From the NCBI GenBank assembly GCA_050084515.1, contig CM114271.1, positions 18,724,001-18,788,000 on the forward strand: a stretch of 64,000 nt of DNA, written 5' to 3'. This document shows, in pieces, positions 20,543 through 30,882 of the stretch (position 1 is its first letter; each line of letters opens with the position of its first letter). The DNA is from Blasia pusilla (Eukaryota > Marchantiophyta > Marchantiopsida > Blasiales). Made by a program: the position numbers and the translations under genes. The notes below the pieces were generated by a model. That model did no database searches, had not been told where the DNA came from, and saw only the letters and a list, made by a program, of their open reading frames with translations.

Positions 20543-21861
20543 CTTGCGCTTGCATCATCCTCTACTCGTCTCATCAAGCAAAGGAATCCTTCCTCTAACT
20601 CGGCCAAACTCGTCCTCGTGATGGCGTTCACCAACTCCGTCTTTCTAGGCACCTCACGAACCAATCTGACGTTCGTCCGTTTGCCGTTAACCAAGACGCT
20701 TAACCTCAAAGGTCTCCGCCTCAGTTCCACCTCATACGCATCCAAGAACGTGTTCCCCAAGACTCCGTCGATACCGTCCATCTCGCAAACTGTAAAATTC
20801 TCCTTCAACTCAAATACTCCGCATCTCACAACTCGCCCTAAAACCAGATCTGATGTCTGGTGGGATTTTCCTCCCGCGAATCCTACCCTTATGGGTTCAT
20901 CCGCTTTGGTGGTTGGCTTCGCGTTGAGTTCCACTCGTTTCGCCGGTGGGGCAAGAGACCCTCCGTGGTCACGCTCACCCCCATTCCAAACCCTCTTGGA
21001 TGTCCCTTTGTTCTTCTGTAACTTAGAAAAACTTTTTGTCTCAAAGGGTTTCGGGTGTTGGACTTCATCGTCCCCAATCCGCTCGGCTAGTCTCAAGAGG
21101 TCCGCGCACGTCTCTGGGATGTGAGGCATACGAAAGAGAGCCTTCTCGGCACTCGGTTTGAGCCCACTTAGGAAGATCACCTTTTTAGTATGTTCATCCG
21201 TGGAAAGTGCATTCATGAGCGCACTAAACTCTCGCACATAAGCGCCAAGTGATCCACTCTGGCGCAACCTCACCACCTCCATGCCATCGCGGTACTCCTG
21301 ATATTCCGGAGTGAATCGGTTCCCAATCAACTCCTTGAAATCTTCCCAACTCAACGTTTTCCCACGACCTAGATGTTCTTTCCGGTGAGCCGTCCACCAA
21401 TGGAAAGCGTGATCCTTTGGAAACGTGACCGCTACAGTCACCTTGTCTTGTTCATCTGCCTTTTGCGCTTCGAAATAGAGTTCGAGTTCCGTTAGAAACT
21501 CGCTCACTTTCCGAGAACGCCCCATTCCTGTGAATGGCGTTGGCAAATTAGTCTTACAAAGCTTCTTGCCAGAACTAGAGGCTCCATTTGACTTGAATTC
21601 CGATATCACCTTGCTCTGTTCAGCCATCTGGTCCGCCATCACCTTCATCAATCCCATCATTTGGGTATAAAAGGCCGGATCGTTTAAGTTTGGACCCGAA
21701 GGTCCCGCGGAAAGATTTTCGGTTGGAACATCCTCATGTCTGGGACTTGGCACTTCGGGAGTCGCAAATTCCACCTCCGGCTCTTGGTCCGTCATTGATT
21801 TGTCTCTTGGCTTCTTTGCTTTGACTCGCGGTTTCCTCGGTTCTTCGCCCTTGGTCGCCAT
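20485..21861 (-). pseudogene. gag-protease of chromovirus I with zinc knuckle and protease core deleted
   Basis: A 458-codon open frame beginning MATKGEEPRKPRVKAKKPRD. It has a basic N-terminus, a retrotransposon-gag domain ([55 protein letters not shown]), then the tail of the protease domain ([20 protein letters not shown]). Compared with chromovirus II, exactly 300 bp are missing at about 20910. They include the CCHC knuckle and the DTG active site. The ends share CCAA, so this looks like a microhomology deletion that happened to keep the frame. The product could not mature itself. Confidence 0.85.
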
Positions 21862-21999
21862 TTGCGAGTCGTCGCCTTTTCTCAGATCTCCTCCTCGCCT
21901 CTTGCGTTCCTCCTCGGCGTCGCGGTCTTCCGGCTACCTTGAGTTCTTCCCAAACGTCCAGATCTTCAACGACCCCAAGTTCACGCTCATCAAGGAATT

Positions 22000-22011
22000 G
22001 CTCTGATACCA
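22000..22011 (-). other. Primer binding site, initiator tRNA-Met
   Basis: TGGTATCAGAGC on the minus strand, 2 nt inside the 5' LTR end. This is the usual plant tRNA-iMet complement that primes minus-strand synthesis. Confidence 0.9.
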
Positions 22012-22013
22012 CG

Positions 22014-23041
22014 TGTCGTGCGCCTACTCTCCTTGAACGTTAATCTTGTTTGTTGCGGAAGCGCGTCGCGTTGATGAGGTCACGCTCAACGCGATCTCCA
22101 TCCAAACACACACTTCGGTTAGTCGGGTCTTGGATCAATCAGCGGGATTACTTTCCGAGTTCTCGTCTCGGACTCTCTTCAAGCTCAACCTTCCTAGTTT
22201 CGCGGTTTCCAACACGGGCAAGTCTCGAAAGACTTGGGGAGACTTTTCAGTCGGTTCGGGAACTGAAAACGGCGTTTCGCGCCTAGCGGTTCCAACTTTC
22301 CGATGAACATCCAATGAGTTCCTCACCAAGACTCCCACAAAGTGAATCTCGGGTTGGAATCCATGTGTGGTTTACAAAGTCCACTCCCTTGGATCAGGTT
22401 TGGGTTTCGAGTTTCCGCGCCAAACTCCCGTTCCATCCCGTGCCTCTGAAACGCCGTTTGGCGCCCAAAGTGGGGTTTCGTTTCCCGAGACATCTCAAAG
22501 AAGGTACTCCCCTTACTAGTACTTCTGGGGATCTCCGGGGCCTCCTACATTTAGGGAAAGACACCCGGGCCTCTCCAATTGGCCCTCAACCCGATTGCTC
22601 TCTCAATCTTTTTCGCCCAATATCTCAGCCTGTACTTATGCGTTTGCTGAGATCTTTGGTGCGTTGGAAGCGTCTTGAGATCAACTTTCCAACGCGCCCT
22701 TATTTGTCCCGAACGCATCTTGGAGCTCAACGTTATGGTCCTAAACACAGTCAGATTCTCCCAAACGCTAGTCATGTTCCAAACTGGTTCTCACCTCTTT
22801 GGCAACCAACCTCCAAGACTCAACTCATCTCAAGTCTCAGCTTGCGTTTGGTCTAGGTTTCCTGGTCGCGACCATTAACGCATGAAACGCACAACTCTGT
22901 TCGCGTTTCGTCTCTTAGACTTTTCCAAGAGACTCTTCCAAACGCCTCTCCAAAGCGCAAACCTCGCGGCGTGAGTTCCTTTGAGTTCTGATGTTTCACT
23001 TGGCGCGTATTTGGTGTTGTTTGGTTATGAGGGTCGCGACA
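22014..23041 (-). repeat. 5' LTR of chromovirus I (1028 bp)
   Basis: Minus-strand TGTCGCGACC at 23041 to GCACGACA at 22014, next to the PBS. It differs from the 3' LTR by point changes and small indels (visible around 22065-22105 and 22590-22610), giving a way to date the insertion. Confidence 0.92.
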
Positions 23042-24331
23042 AATTGTTTGTACCAGTGGAAATTCTTACCCTTTGGGTTGAAGAATGCACCTGGCGAGTT
23101 TCAGAGAGTGATGGACAAGATCCTAGTAGGGTTGGATTTTGTTCGGTGTTACATTGATGATATGTTGGTGTTCAGTAACACGGTGGAGGAGCATCAGATA
23201 CATTTGCAGATGGTGTTTGAGCGGTTGAAAGCTCATGGTCTACGTTTGCATCCAAGAAAGTGTAAGTTCTTCCATGAGGATGTTGAGTACTTGGGTCATG
23301 TGATCTATCCAAGTGGTTTGGGAGTTCAGCAAGCAAAGGTGGAGGCTATTGCACTTATTTCGCGTCCAGTAGATGTGAGTAGAGTTCGGGCATTCATGGG
23401 ATTGGCGAACTACTATCGGAGGTATGTGAAGGGATTTAGTGCTATCGCAAAGCCTTTGAACCAATTGCTGAAATCAGATCAAGAGTGGCACTGGGGAGAT
23501 GATCAGGAGAGAGCTTTTGTGGAGCTTAAGGCCCAATTGGTGGCGGCGCCTATCTTGAGGAGACCTATCAGAGGGCGCCCATTTCAGTTACACACTAATT
23601 GGAGTAGGTTGGGACTTGGAGCGGTGTTGACACAACATGATGATGAGCACATGGAGTTTTTGGTGGCCTATGCAAGTCGTTCGAATAATGCAGCGGAGTC
23701 GCGCTATAGTTCATATGAGGGAGAGTGCTTGGCAGTAGTGTGGGTTGTGGCACACTTTAGGTGTTACTTGTTTGGCACACAGTTTACCCTTGTTACTGAT
23801 CACCAGCCGCTCAAGTGGTTGATGGAGTCTGACAAGCTTACAGGGAAGCTTGCACGGTGGGCTCTTATCTTACAGGAGTATAACTTCCAGGTGGTACATA
23901 GACTTGGAGTTGCCAACCTTGATGCTAATGGGTTGAGTAGGAACCCATGTACTAGCCAAGAGGATGCAACTGGGGCTACATGGCATGGCGAGGTTGATGA
24001 GGAGATGGTGCCAGGTTGGCATGCATCCATCTTTTTATGTTGGTTAGGGGTGGACTCTAGTATGAAGGACCACATGACATCTTACTCTAGTCAGAGGGTA
24101 GATGGCCAGCCTTCAGATCCTAAGGTTGGAGATGGTGGTATGGATCAGCGTGATATTCATGATGATGCGTTGGTGTTGGAGTTCCTACGGACCAGTAGGG
24201 TGTCAGGTATAGTGATTGCCAAGGAGCGAGACCGTGTTCTTCAACGTGCTAAGAGGTATCGATTGGAGGGAACACATATTCTCTGTGTGTGGGAGGATGG
24301 TAGAGTACAAGTAGTGCCGCATTTGGCTTAG
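23042..24331 (+). pseudogene. Reverse transcriptase C-terminal half and RNase H (gypsy element, after nested insertion)
   Basis: From 23047 the frame continues the interrupted RT: QWKFLPFGLKNAPGEFQRVM, then CYIDDMLVFS (YIDD catalytic pair), LRLHPRKCKF and YLGHVI. The connection domain follows, then RNase H (FQLHTNWSRLGLGAVLT). RNase H has Asn where the first catalytic Asp is expected, so RNase H is dead in this copy. SYEGECLAVVW and VTDHQPLKWLM are kept. Open until a stop at 24331. Confidence 0.88.
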
Positions 24332-24343
24332 AGAGAGCGCATT

Positions 24344-25430
24344 GTGCGACATGCCCATGAGGAGTTGGGACATTTTGGGGTAAAGCGTACGTATAGCTTA
24401 CTCCTTGGTCAGTATTGGTGGCGTGGCATGCATACTCAGGTGCAGCAGTTGGTGTCACGTTGTATGGTTTGTGACCGGGTGAGAGCATCATTCAATGCCC
24501 CTACACCACAGTTACACCCCTTGCCTATTATGAGGTTGGATTACCGTTGGAGTGTGGACTTTGCGGGACCGTTACCGTTGACTGTACGACATCATCGATA
24601 TGTGTTGGTGATGGTGGAGCACTTCTCCAAGTGGATTGAGTTGGTGGCATTACGACAAGGCAAGTGAGGAACGGCGTCGCGTTTCTTGATAGAGTGCTTA
24701 GTCATTTTGGTGCACCGGTTGAAGTCTTGACCGACTAGGTCTGAGTTTGAGGTGAGTTTGGTCTTGTATGACAAGGCGTTGATTGATCATCGGACCACGT
24801 CTCGAGATTATCCAGAGGCGGATGGTTTGGCTAAGCGTGTGGTTCAGACGGTGAAGAGGGCATTGCGCAAGTATGGCCTACAGAAGGGGCATCTTGGAGA
24901 CTGGGATATTCAGTTTCCATGGTTAGCCATGGGGTATAGGTTCAGTCGCCAAGCATCCTTGGCTTCCTTCTCACCTTATTTTCTGTTACGGCCGAGATCC
25001 AGACTTGCCAGCAGCAATTCGTTGGGAGTCTAGTGAGGTGGTGAACCTTGATGACCCAAGGATGTGGATAAGGATGTGTTCTCAACGGGCGGAGCTCTTT
25101 TGGAGAGTTATGCCAACAGCCTTTGAGAATCTTGCCATTGCTCAACATAGAGATACGTTGCAGTATGCAACCATTCGGGGTGGAGGTTATTGACCATCGA
25201 TTTGTAGGTTCCATGTGGACTATGTCTATTTGCAGCATATTGCACCGACAACGTTGGATGTGATGGCAGGCCGCACTATTTTACAAGTGCGCGAGGTGTT
25301 AGCTTATGGAGTTCTCATGTTGGAGGGTCGTGATGGAGTTTTTTGGAAGGACCATGTGCGTAATTGTGCGCCATGTCATCTTCCAAATGTGGATGGTACT
25401 GTTGACCCAAGCTTAGCCATGATACGTGCT
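24344..25430 (+). pseudogene. Integrase of the methyltransferase-bearing gypsy element
   Basis: Zinc-binding HHCC is present (HAHEELGHFGVKRTY, then CMVCDRVR). Then core SVDFAGPLP with the first Asp and FSKWIELVAL. A stop and indel disrupt the second Asp region near 24735 (TDxGSEFE-type). The Glu of the last motif is Lys (PEADGLAKRVV). The C-terminal region continues through ATIRGGGY and a GPY/F-like beta region (LDVMAGRTILQVREVL, GVFWKDHVRN). Breaks near 24667, 25033 and 25193. It would insert element cDNA into the genome. Confidence 0.82.
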
Positions 25431-25433
25431 AGC

Positions 25434-25589
25434 TTGAGGTGCATGTTGTGTGGGTCTACTGATAACGCAGCCCGTATGTTGGTGTGTGATCGGTGTTCTA
25501 GGGGTTGGCACATGATGTGTTTGACTCCACGTATGGATGTTGTTTCTACTGGAAGGTGGGTTTGTCCTCGATATATTTCGGAGAGGTAG
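25434..25589 (+). pseudogene. PHD finger at the C-terminus of the gypsy integrase
   Basis: The C4HC3 arrangement runs from 25440: CMLCG, 11 residues, CDRCSRGWHMMC, 14 residues, CPRY. All ligands are present except the last Cys, which is Tyr here and Cys in the copy at 2422. A Trp stands two residues before the seventh ligand, as in genuine PHD fingers. The MLVCDRC and GWHMMCL wording resembles PHD fingers that read the unmodified or K4-methylated H3 tail; which mark is inference. It continues in frame from integrase, at the place where chromoviruses carry a chromodomain. Confidence 0.85.
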
Positions 25590-25823
25590 ATGACTTGATC
25601 TTTGCATGATATGGATTACAGATGTGCGACTAACGATGGGGCAACCTAGCACCCGGCCTCTTGATTCGTGCACCCACGAAGGTATATAGCATGTAGTAGA
25701 TGTATAGGGCTACCTGGGAGTTAGAGGGACCTAACCACCAGTTAGGGGGGCGAGTTGTGGTACACTTATGTTTGTGGATGCTCTCATCTTTGTTATGTAT
25801 GTATGTGAGTATAGTATGTCAGC
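25590..25823 (+). other. 3' UTR, polypurine tract and start of the 3' LTR-type region (gypsy element)
   Basis: Corresponds to 2426-2680 of copy 1. The tract TTAGGGGGG at about 25742-25750 precedes sequence of the LTR-end type (GGTACACTTATG) that recurs at 32327. Chromovirus II interrupts it at 25824; the host sequence resumes near 31915. Confidence 0.6.
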
Positions 25824-26020
25824 TGTCACGACCCTCATAACCAAACAACACCAAATACGCACAAGCGAAACATTAGAACTCAAAGGAACTCACGCCGCGA
25901 GGTTTGCGCTTTGGAGAGGCGTTTGGAAGAGTCTCTTGGAAAAGTCTAAGAGACGAAACGCGGAACATAAATGTGCATTTCATGCGTTAGTGGTCGCGAC
26001 CAGGAAACCTAGACCAAACG
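25824..26020 (+). repeat. 5' LTR remnant of chromovirus II
   Basis: Matches the first 200 bp of the LTR at 30883, including the TTTGGAGAGGCGTTTGG stretch. The remaining 800 bp of LTR are absent. An ORF runs from host sequence at 25768 through this remnant into gag, an accident of the deletion. Confidence 0.9.
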
Positions 26021-27756
26021 CGAGCGAGTTTCTAACGGAACTCGAACTCTATTTTGAAGCGCAAAAGGCAGATGAACAAGACAAGGTGAGTGTAGCGGTC
26101 ACGTTTTCAAAGGATCACGCTCTCCATTGGTGGACGGCTCACCGCAAAGAACATCTAGGTCGTGGGAAAACGTTGAGTTGGGAAGATTTCAAGGAGTTGA
26201 TTGGGAACCGATTCACTCCGGAATATCAGGAGTACCGCGATGGCATGGAGGTGGTGAGGTTGCGCCAGAGTGGATCACTTGGCGCTTATGTGCGAGAGTT
26301 TAGTGCGCTCATGAATGCACTTTCCACGGATGAACATACTAGAAAGGTGATCTTCCTAAGTGGGCTCAAACCGAGTGCCGAGAAGGCTCTCTTTCGTATG
26401 CCTCACATCCCAGAGACGTGCGCGGATCTCTTGAGACTAGCCGAGCGGATTGAGGACGATGAAGTCCAACACCCGAAACCCTTTGAGACAAAAAGTTTTT
26501 CTAAGTTACAGAAGAACAAAGGGACATCCAAGAGGGTTTGGAATGGGGGTGAGCGTGACCACGGAGGGTCTCTTGCCCCACCGGCGAAACGAGTGGAACT
26601 CAACGCAAAGCCAAAGGGGCCGCCGTTTACAAAGTCAACGAATGCCAAAGTGATTTGCTACAATTGTGGCGAACCCGGGCATATGGCTAAGGAATGTGTT
26701 AGGCCCAAGGTTAGTAAACCGAGTATGATTGCGTTTGCCGCTAAGCATTTATCGGAGGGAGATCTAGATACATCTCTACAAGTCACCAAGAGAACGCCCA
26801 ATTTAGTTTACCTAGGATCCAAGATCGCTAATCGCGATGTGATGTTGCTCGTTGATACAGGTGCTTCGCACTCATTCTTGAGTCCGAGAATCGTAAAAAC
26901 GTTGGGATTTCCAACCACCAAGGCGGATGAACCCATTAGGGTAGGATTCGCGGGAGGCAAGTCCCACCAGACATCAGATCTGGTTTTAGGGCTAGTTGTG
27001 AGTTGCGGAGTATTTGAGTTGAAGGAGAATTTTACAGTTTGCGAGATGGACGGTATCGACAGAGTCTTGGGGAACACGTTCTTGGATGCGTATGAGGTGG
27101 AACTGAGGCGGAGACCTTTGAGGTTGAGCGCATTGGTTAACGGCAAATGGACGGACGTAAGATTGGTTCGTGAGGTGCCTAGAAAGACGGAGTTGGTGAA
27201 CGCCATCACGAGGACGAGTTTGGTCGAGTTAGAGGAAGGATTCCTTTGCTTGATGAGACGAGTAGAGGATGATGCAAGCGCGAGATGCAGAGATCAGAAC
27301 TCAGCTTCAAGGGGAATCCCTGAAACACTCAAGAGAGTTGTGAAAGAATTTGAAGATGTGTTGACTAAGGAGCTTCCGATTGAGTTGCCACCACATAGGG
27401 CGGTTGATCATAAGATTGAGGTGATACCAAGATCTCAACCACCTTCAAAGGCACCATATAGGTTGAATCAAGAGGAACTTGCTGAGTTGAAGAAACAGTT
27501 GGGTGAACTCCTAGAGAGGGGTTACATCCGAACAAGCAAGTCACCTTATGGGGCGCCCGTCCTCTTTGTCAAGAAGAAGGATGGGAAGTTGAGACTCAGT
27601 GTTGATTATCGGGCGCTGAATAAAGTGACGGTAAGGAATAACTATCCTCTACCGAGGATGGATGACCTCTTTGATCGATTGTCGGGTGCCAAGTATTTCA
27701 GCCGGATTGACCTGAAATCACGATATTATCAATTCGGATTGCCGAAGCGGATGTAG
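26021..27756 (+). pseudogene. gag (5'-truncated), protease and RT start of chromovirus II
   Basis: Open from the LTR remnant. Gag domain ([39 protein letters not shown]), CCHC knuckle [14 protein letters not shown] near 26657, retropepsin [13 protein letters not shown] near 26845, a protease tail as in copy I, then RT with [14 protein letters not shown] and [11 protein letters not shown]. The frame ends at 27756 because one A is missing near 27731 (CAATTCGG where the frame needs CAAATTCGG). It retains the 300 bp lost from chromovirus I, so it serves as the reference for that deletion. Confidence 0.88.
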
Positions 27757-27773
27757 AGAAGACTGCCTGTAGG

Positions 27774-29150
27774 GTGAGATACGGTTTGTTTGAGTTTGTA
27801 GTAATGCCTTTCGGTCTTTGTAATGCGCCTCCGACGTTCACCACTTTGATGAACTCCATCTTTCATAAGGAGACGGATGAGTTTGTGATCATCTATATAG
27901 ATGACATACTCATCTATTTGAAAACCCTAGAGGAGCATGCTCGATATTTGAAGACGGTGTTTGAGAAACTTAGGGCGAACAAGCTATATGCAAATGCAGA
28001 TAAGAGTGAGTTCGGTTTGACGAAGATCAAGTTCTTGGGGCATGTGGTTAGTGCGGATGGAGTGAGTCCAGACATGGAAAAGGTGAGCGCGATTGCCAAA
28101 TGGGAACGGCCTTCCACGGTGAAGGGGATGAGAAGGTTCATCGGAGCTGTCCAGTTTTACCGGACATACGTGAAGAACTTTTCGGGCATAGTGAAACCTC
28201 TCACCGATTGGACCGCAAAGTTTGCCAATACTTCATGGACCGAGGAAGTGGATAAAGCATTCAATCGAGTCAAAGAGATCCTCTCGCAGGAACTAGTTCT
28301 GAAACTGCCGGAGTTTGAACAACCGTTCGAGGTGCACACGGATGCTAGTGATTTCGCTATTGCAGGAATGTTGGTGCAAAAAGGGAGACCTGTAGCATAC
28401 GAAAGCAAGAAGCTTAGCAACACCGAAAGGAGATGGCCTACTCATGAGAAAGAGTTTTTTGCGGTGGTTCATTGCTTGAGGAAGTGGCGTCACTATTTGG
28501 GACTTCACAAGACTCGAGTATTCACCGATAACATATCGCTCAAGTATTTTGAGACCCAGGATCGCGTGACGCCAAAACAACTTCGGTGGCATGATACCTT
28601 GGCGTTGATGAATGTGGAGCTAATCCACAAGCCGGGGAAAGACAATGTCATTCCAGATACGTTAAGTCGCAGGGATGAACACATGCCATGGACGACACAA
28701 GTGTTGAGAGCAATGTTCCCTAATGAAACAGACCTGGAAAGAAGGATTCGTGAAGGATACATGAAGGATGAGCAAGCGAGGGAGTACCTTGGGAAGTTAA
28801 AGCGAGGCGAGAAGTTGGCCAATCTGAGTTTGAGACACGGCTTGCTAAGGTTTAAGCAGAGCAGGATCTATGTAGGCCAAGGCAAGCTATGGACCAAGGT
28901 GTTTGTAGAATGTCATGATGGACCTTTGGCGGGACACAAAGGGGAGAAATCCACTCTTGCTGTTTTGTCTAAGAGGTTCTTCTGGCCCAACATGAAGGAA
29001 GATGTTGCTCAATATGTGAAAACATGCGTGACCTGCCAGGCGAACCGCGTGTCTTATGCAAAGAAACAAGGCTTACTTCATCCTTTGCCAATCCCGGAGG
29101 GACCCTTGCAAAGCATTAGCATGGATTTCATTACGAGTCTTCCAATCTGA
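27774..29150 (+). pseudogene. RT, RNase H and integrase N-terminus of chromovirus II
   Basis: A 458-codon open stretch: [24 protein letters not shown] (YIDD), LTKIKFLGHVVSADG, RNase H VHTDASDFAIAGM and VFTDN, tether LVKPGKDN-like region (HKPGKDNVIPDTLSRR), integrase zinc finger (HDGPLAGHKGEKST, CVTCQANR) and the first catalytic Asp in MDFITSLP. The frame then slips near 29143. The same slip is present in chromovirus I. Confidence 0.9.
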
Positions 29151-29877
29151 GGGATATAACGCTATACTTGTGATAGTTGATTGGTTTAGCAAGTTGGGGA
29201 GGTTTGTGCCAACAAGAGAGTTTGCGACGGCCTACACGACTTCCCGACTATTCCTGGATGGTTGGTGGCGTGCGCACGGATTGCCTAGGAGCATTGTGTC
29301 CGATCGGGATCCGAAGTTTACCAGTGCCTTTTGGAAACATCTATTCAGGAGGTTCCGGACCAAACTCAGCTTTAGTACGGCCTTCCATCCTCAAACAGAT
29401 GGGCAAACGGAAAAAGTAAACTCGGTTGTAAACCAATACTTACAGAATTACGTGAATGCGTACCAAAGAGATTGGGCCAAGTGGTTAAGTATGGCTGAGT
29501 ATTGTTACAACTCGACTAAGCATTCTGCAACCGGAGAATCTCCATTTCTTCTGGCGTATCAAAGAGAACCAGAAGGGCCTCTTGACTTAGCTCTTTCGAA
29601 GGGCAATACATCGACACACACTCGTCAAGCAACGGCGGAATGTTTGTTAGTGGAAATGCAGGAACAACAAGAGCGAGCGAGAGAAAGTCTCGCCAAGGCT
29701 CAACTAAGGTACGTAAAGCATGCTAACAAAAGTCGGCGCCAAGTGAGTTTCCAAGTTGGGGAACAAGTGTGGTTGAGTGTTAAGAATCTCACTCTTCGAA
29801 GGAATTTTCATGCGAAATTGTCACCAAGTATCTTTGGACCGTATGTGATCAAGGCAAAGCCGTTTGAGGATGTATAA
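29137..29877 (+). pseudogene. Integrase core of chromovirus II
   Basis: Continues after the frameshift: EGYNAILVIVDWFSKLGRF, SIVSDRDPKFTS with the second Asp, FHPQTDGQTEKVN with the catalytic Glu, then EQVWLSVKNLTL and the start of the GPY/F region (FGPYVIKAKPFEDV). A stop at 29875 and a one-base loss break the link to the chromodomain. Confidence 0.85.
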
Positions 29878-29920
29878 ACATTGAGCCGCAAACGAGTTCA
29901 AGATTCACCCGACTTTCCAT

Positions 29921-30189
29921 GTGTCATTATTGAAGAAGTATCTTCAAGACAATGTGCGTCCGGAGCGAAGGAGGATGTTGAGACCACAACTGGTCATCAG
30001 AAATGAGGAACCAGAGTTCGAGGTTGAGACCATTCTGCGTTCCAGACGTAGGGCCACCAAGTACGAGTACTTGGTCAAGTGGAAAGGCTATCATGTGAAA
30101 GAGGCGACTTGAATTGCGGAGGCGGATCTAGAACATGCGCAAGAAGCATTGCGTGACTTCAGATGGATGCAAGAAAGGCACGTGCGTTA
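29921..30189 (+). pseudogene. Chromodomain end of pol, chromovirus II
   Basis: Carries EFEVETILRSRRRATK, YEYLVKWKGY and then EAT followed by TGA where chromovirus I has Trp. The rest (IAEADLEHAQEALRDF) remains readable to the stop at 30187-30189. The Trp-to-stop change removes one cage residue and truncates the chromodomain. Confidence 0.85.
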
Positions 30190-30882
30190 GTACATGGTGA
30201 AGCAATGGACATAACTTGTGACCGGAAAGCTTGGGCGGATAACCTGTTGTAACTAGAAAGGTTTAGTTATTGCAATAAAGAAGACATGGATTTGGAGATT
30301 CAATGCTGTATTGTAATTTTGAGTTTGGTTGTGCAAGGCAATGAGTAGTTCTTCATATGCTTAGGATGTAAGTCAAGGAGACCAAACAATGAGTATTTGA
30401 GGTGAGAGCTTGTATTCAGATAAGGCATCTAGATCAGGACCAAATGTTGAAGTACTAGCATTTGGGCTTGCCCTAACCTCGGCGGGGCAGATGAGTCTGT
30501 CTTGGGGTTTTTTGTGATCTCATTCATGTTTCATAACTGAACTTAGTGACGTGCCTAGGTGGAGTATAGGTGACCCAAAAGTAGTACGAGTTGGCTAGGT
30601 AGACAGGCGGTTGTTTACAAATAGTGAGTGAAGTGTTAGGTTGTAGACTTAGTGAGCTTATTTTGATAGTTAGATTAGTTCAGCAGAACTACTCTAGGCT
30701 CATCGGAAAGAAGAAGCTAATAAGTCTAAGTACTGCAAGCGAAAACCTAAGACTTAAGCCAAAAAGAGGAATTGCGGGTTAGCTACCAGAACGCGATTCT
30801 GTGTTAAGGGGTCGGCTTCCCAGAACTTAACATCAATAAGGTTTGCGTTGATGAGGACATCAACCTTCTAAGGAGGGGTGAG
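30190..30882 (+). other. 3' UTR and polypurine tract of chromovirus II
   Basis: Non-coding; homologous to 16957-17649. The polypurine tract AAGGAGGGGTGAG lies at 30870-30882, immediately before the LTR. Confidence 0.8.

Larger units (their letters stand above)
15925..23041 (-). mobile_element. Chromovirus I: full-length chromodomain Ty3/gypsy element nested in the RT gene
   Basis: A minus-strand element of 7117 bp with both LTRs. The target duplication is GATTG (15920-15924) on the left and AATTG (23042-23046) on the right, one transition apart; removing the element and one copy restores the host RT codons. Its PBS matches initiator tRNA-Met, its polypurine tract lies at 16957-16969, and its integrase ends in a chromodomain, so it belongs to the chromovirus branch. 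The LTRs differ by scattered changes, so it is not recent. Gag-pol is broken by frameshifts and by an in-frame 300-bp deletion. Confidence 0.92.

Noticed and set aside
25768-26020. N-terminal 84 codons of the long ORF entering gag
   Set aside because: They translate flanking gypsy DNA and an LTR remnant; the true gag start is deleted.
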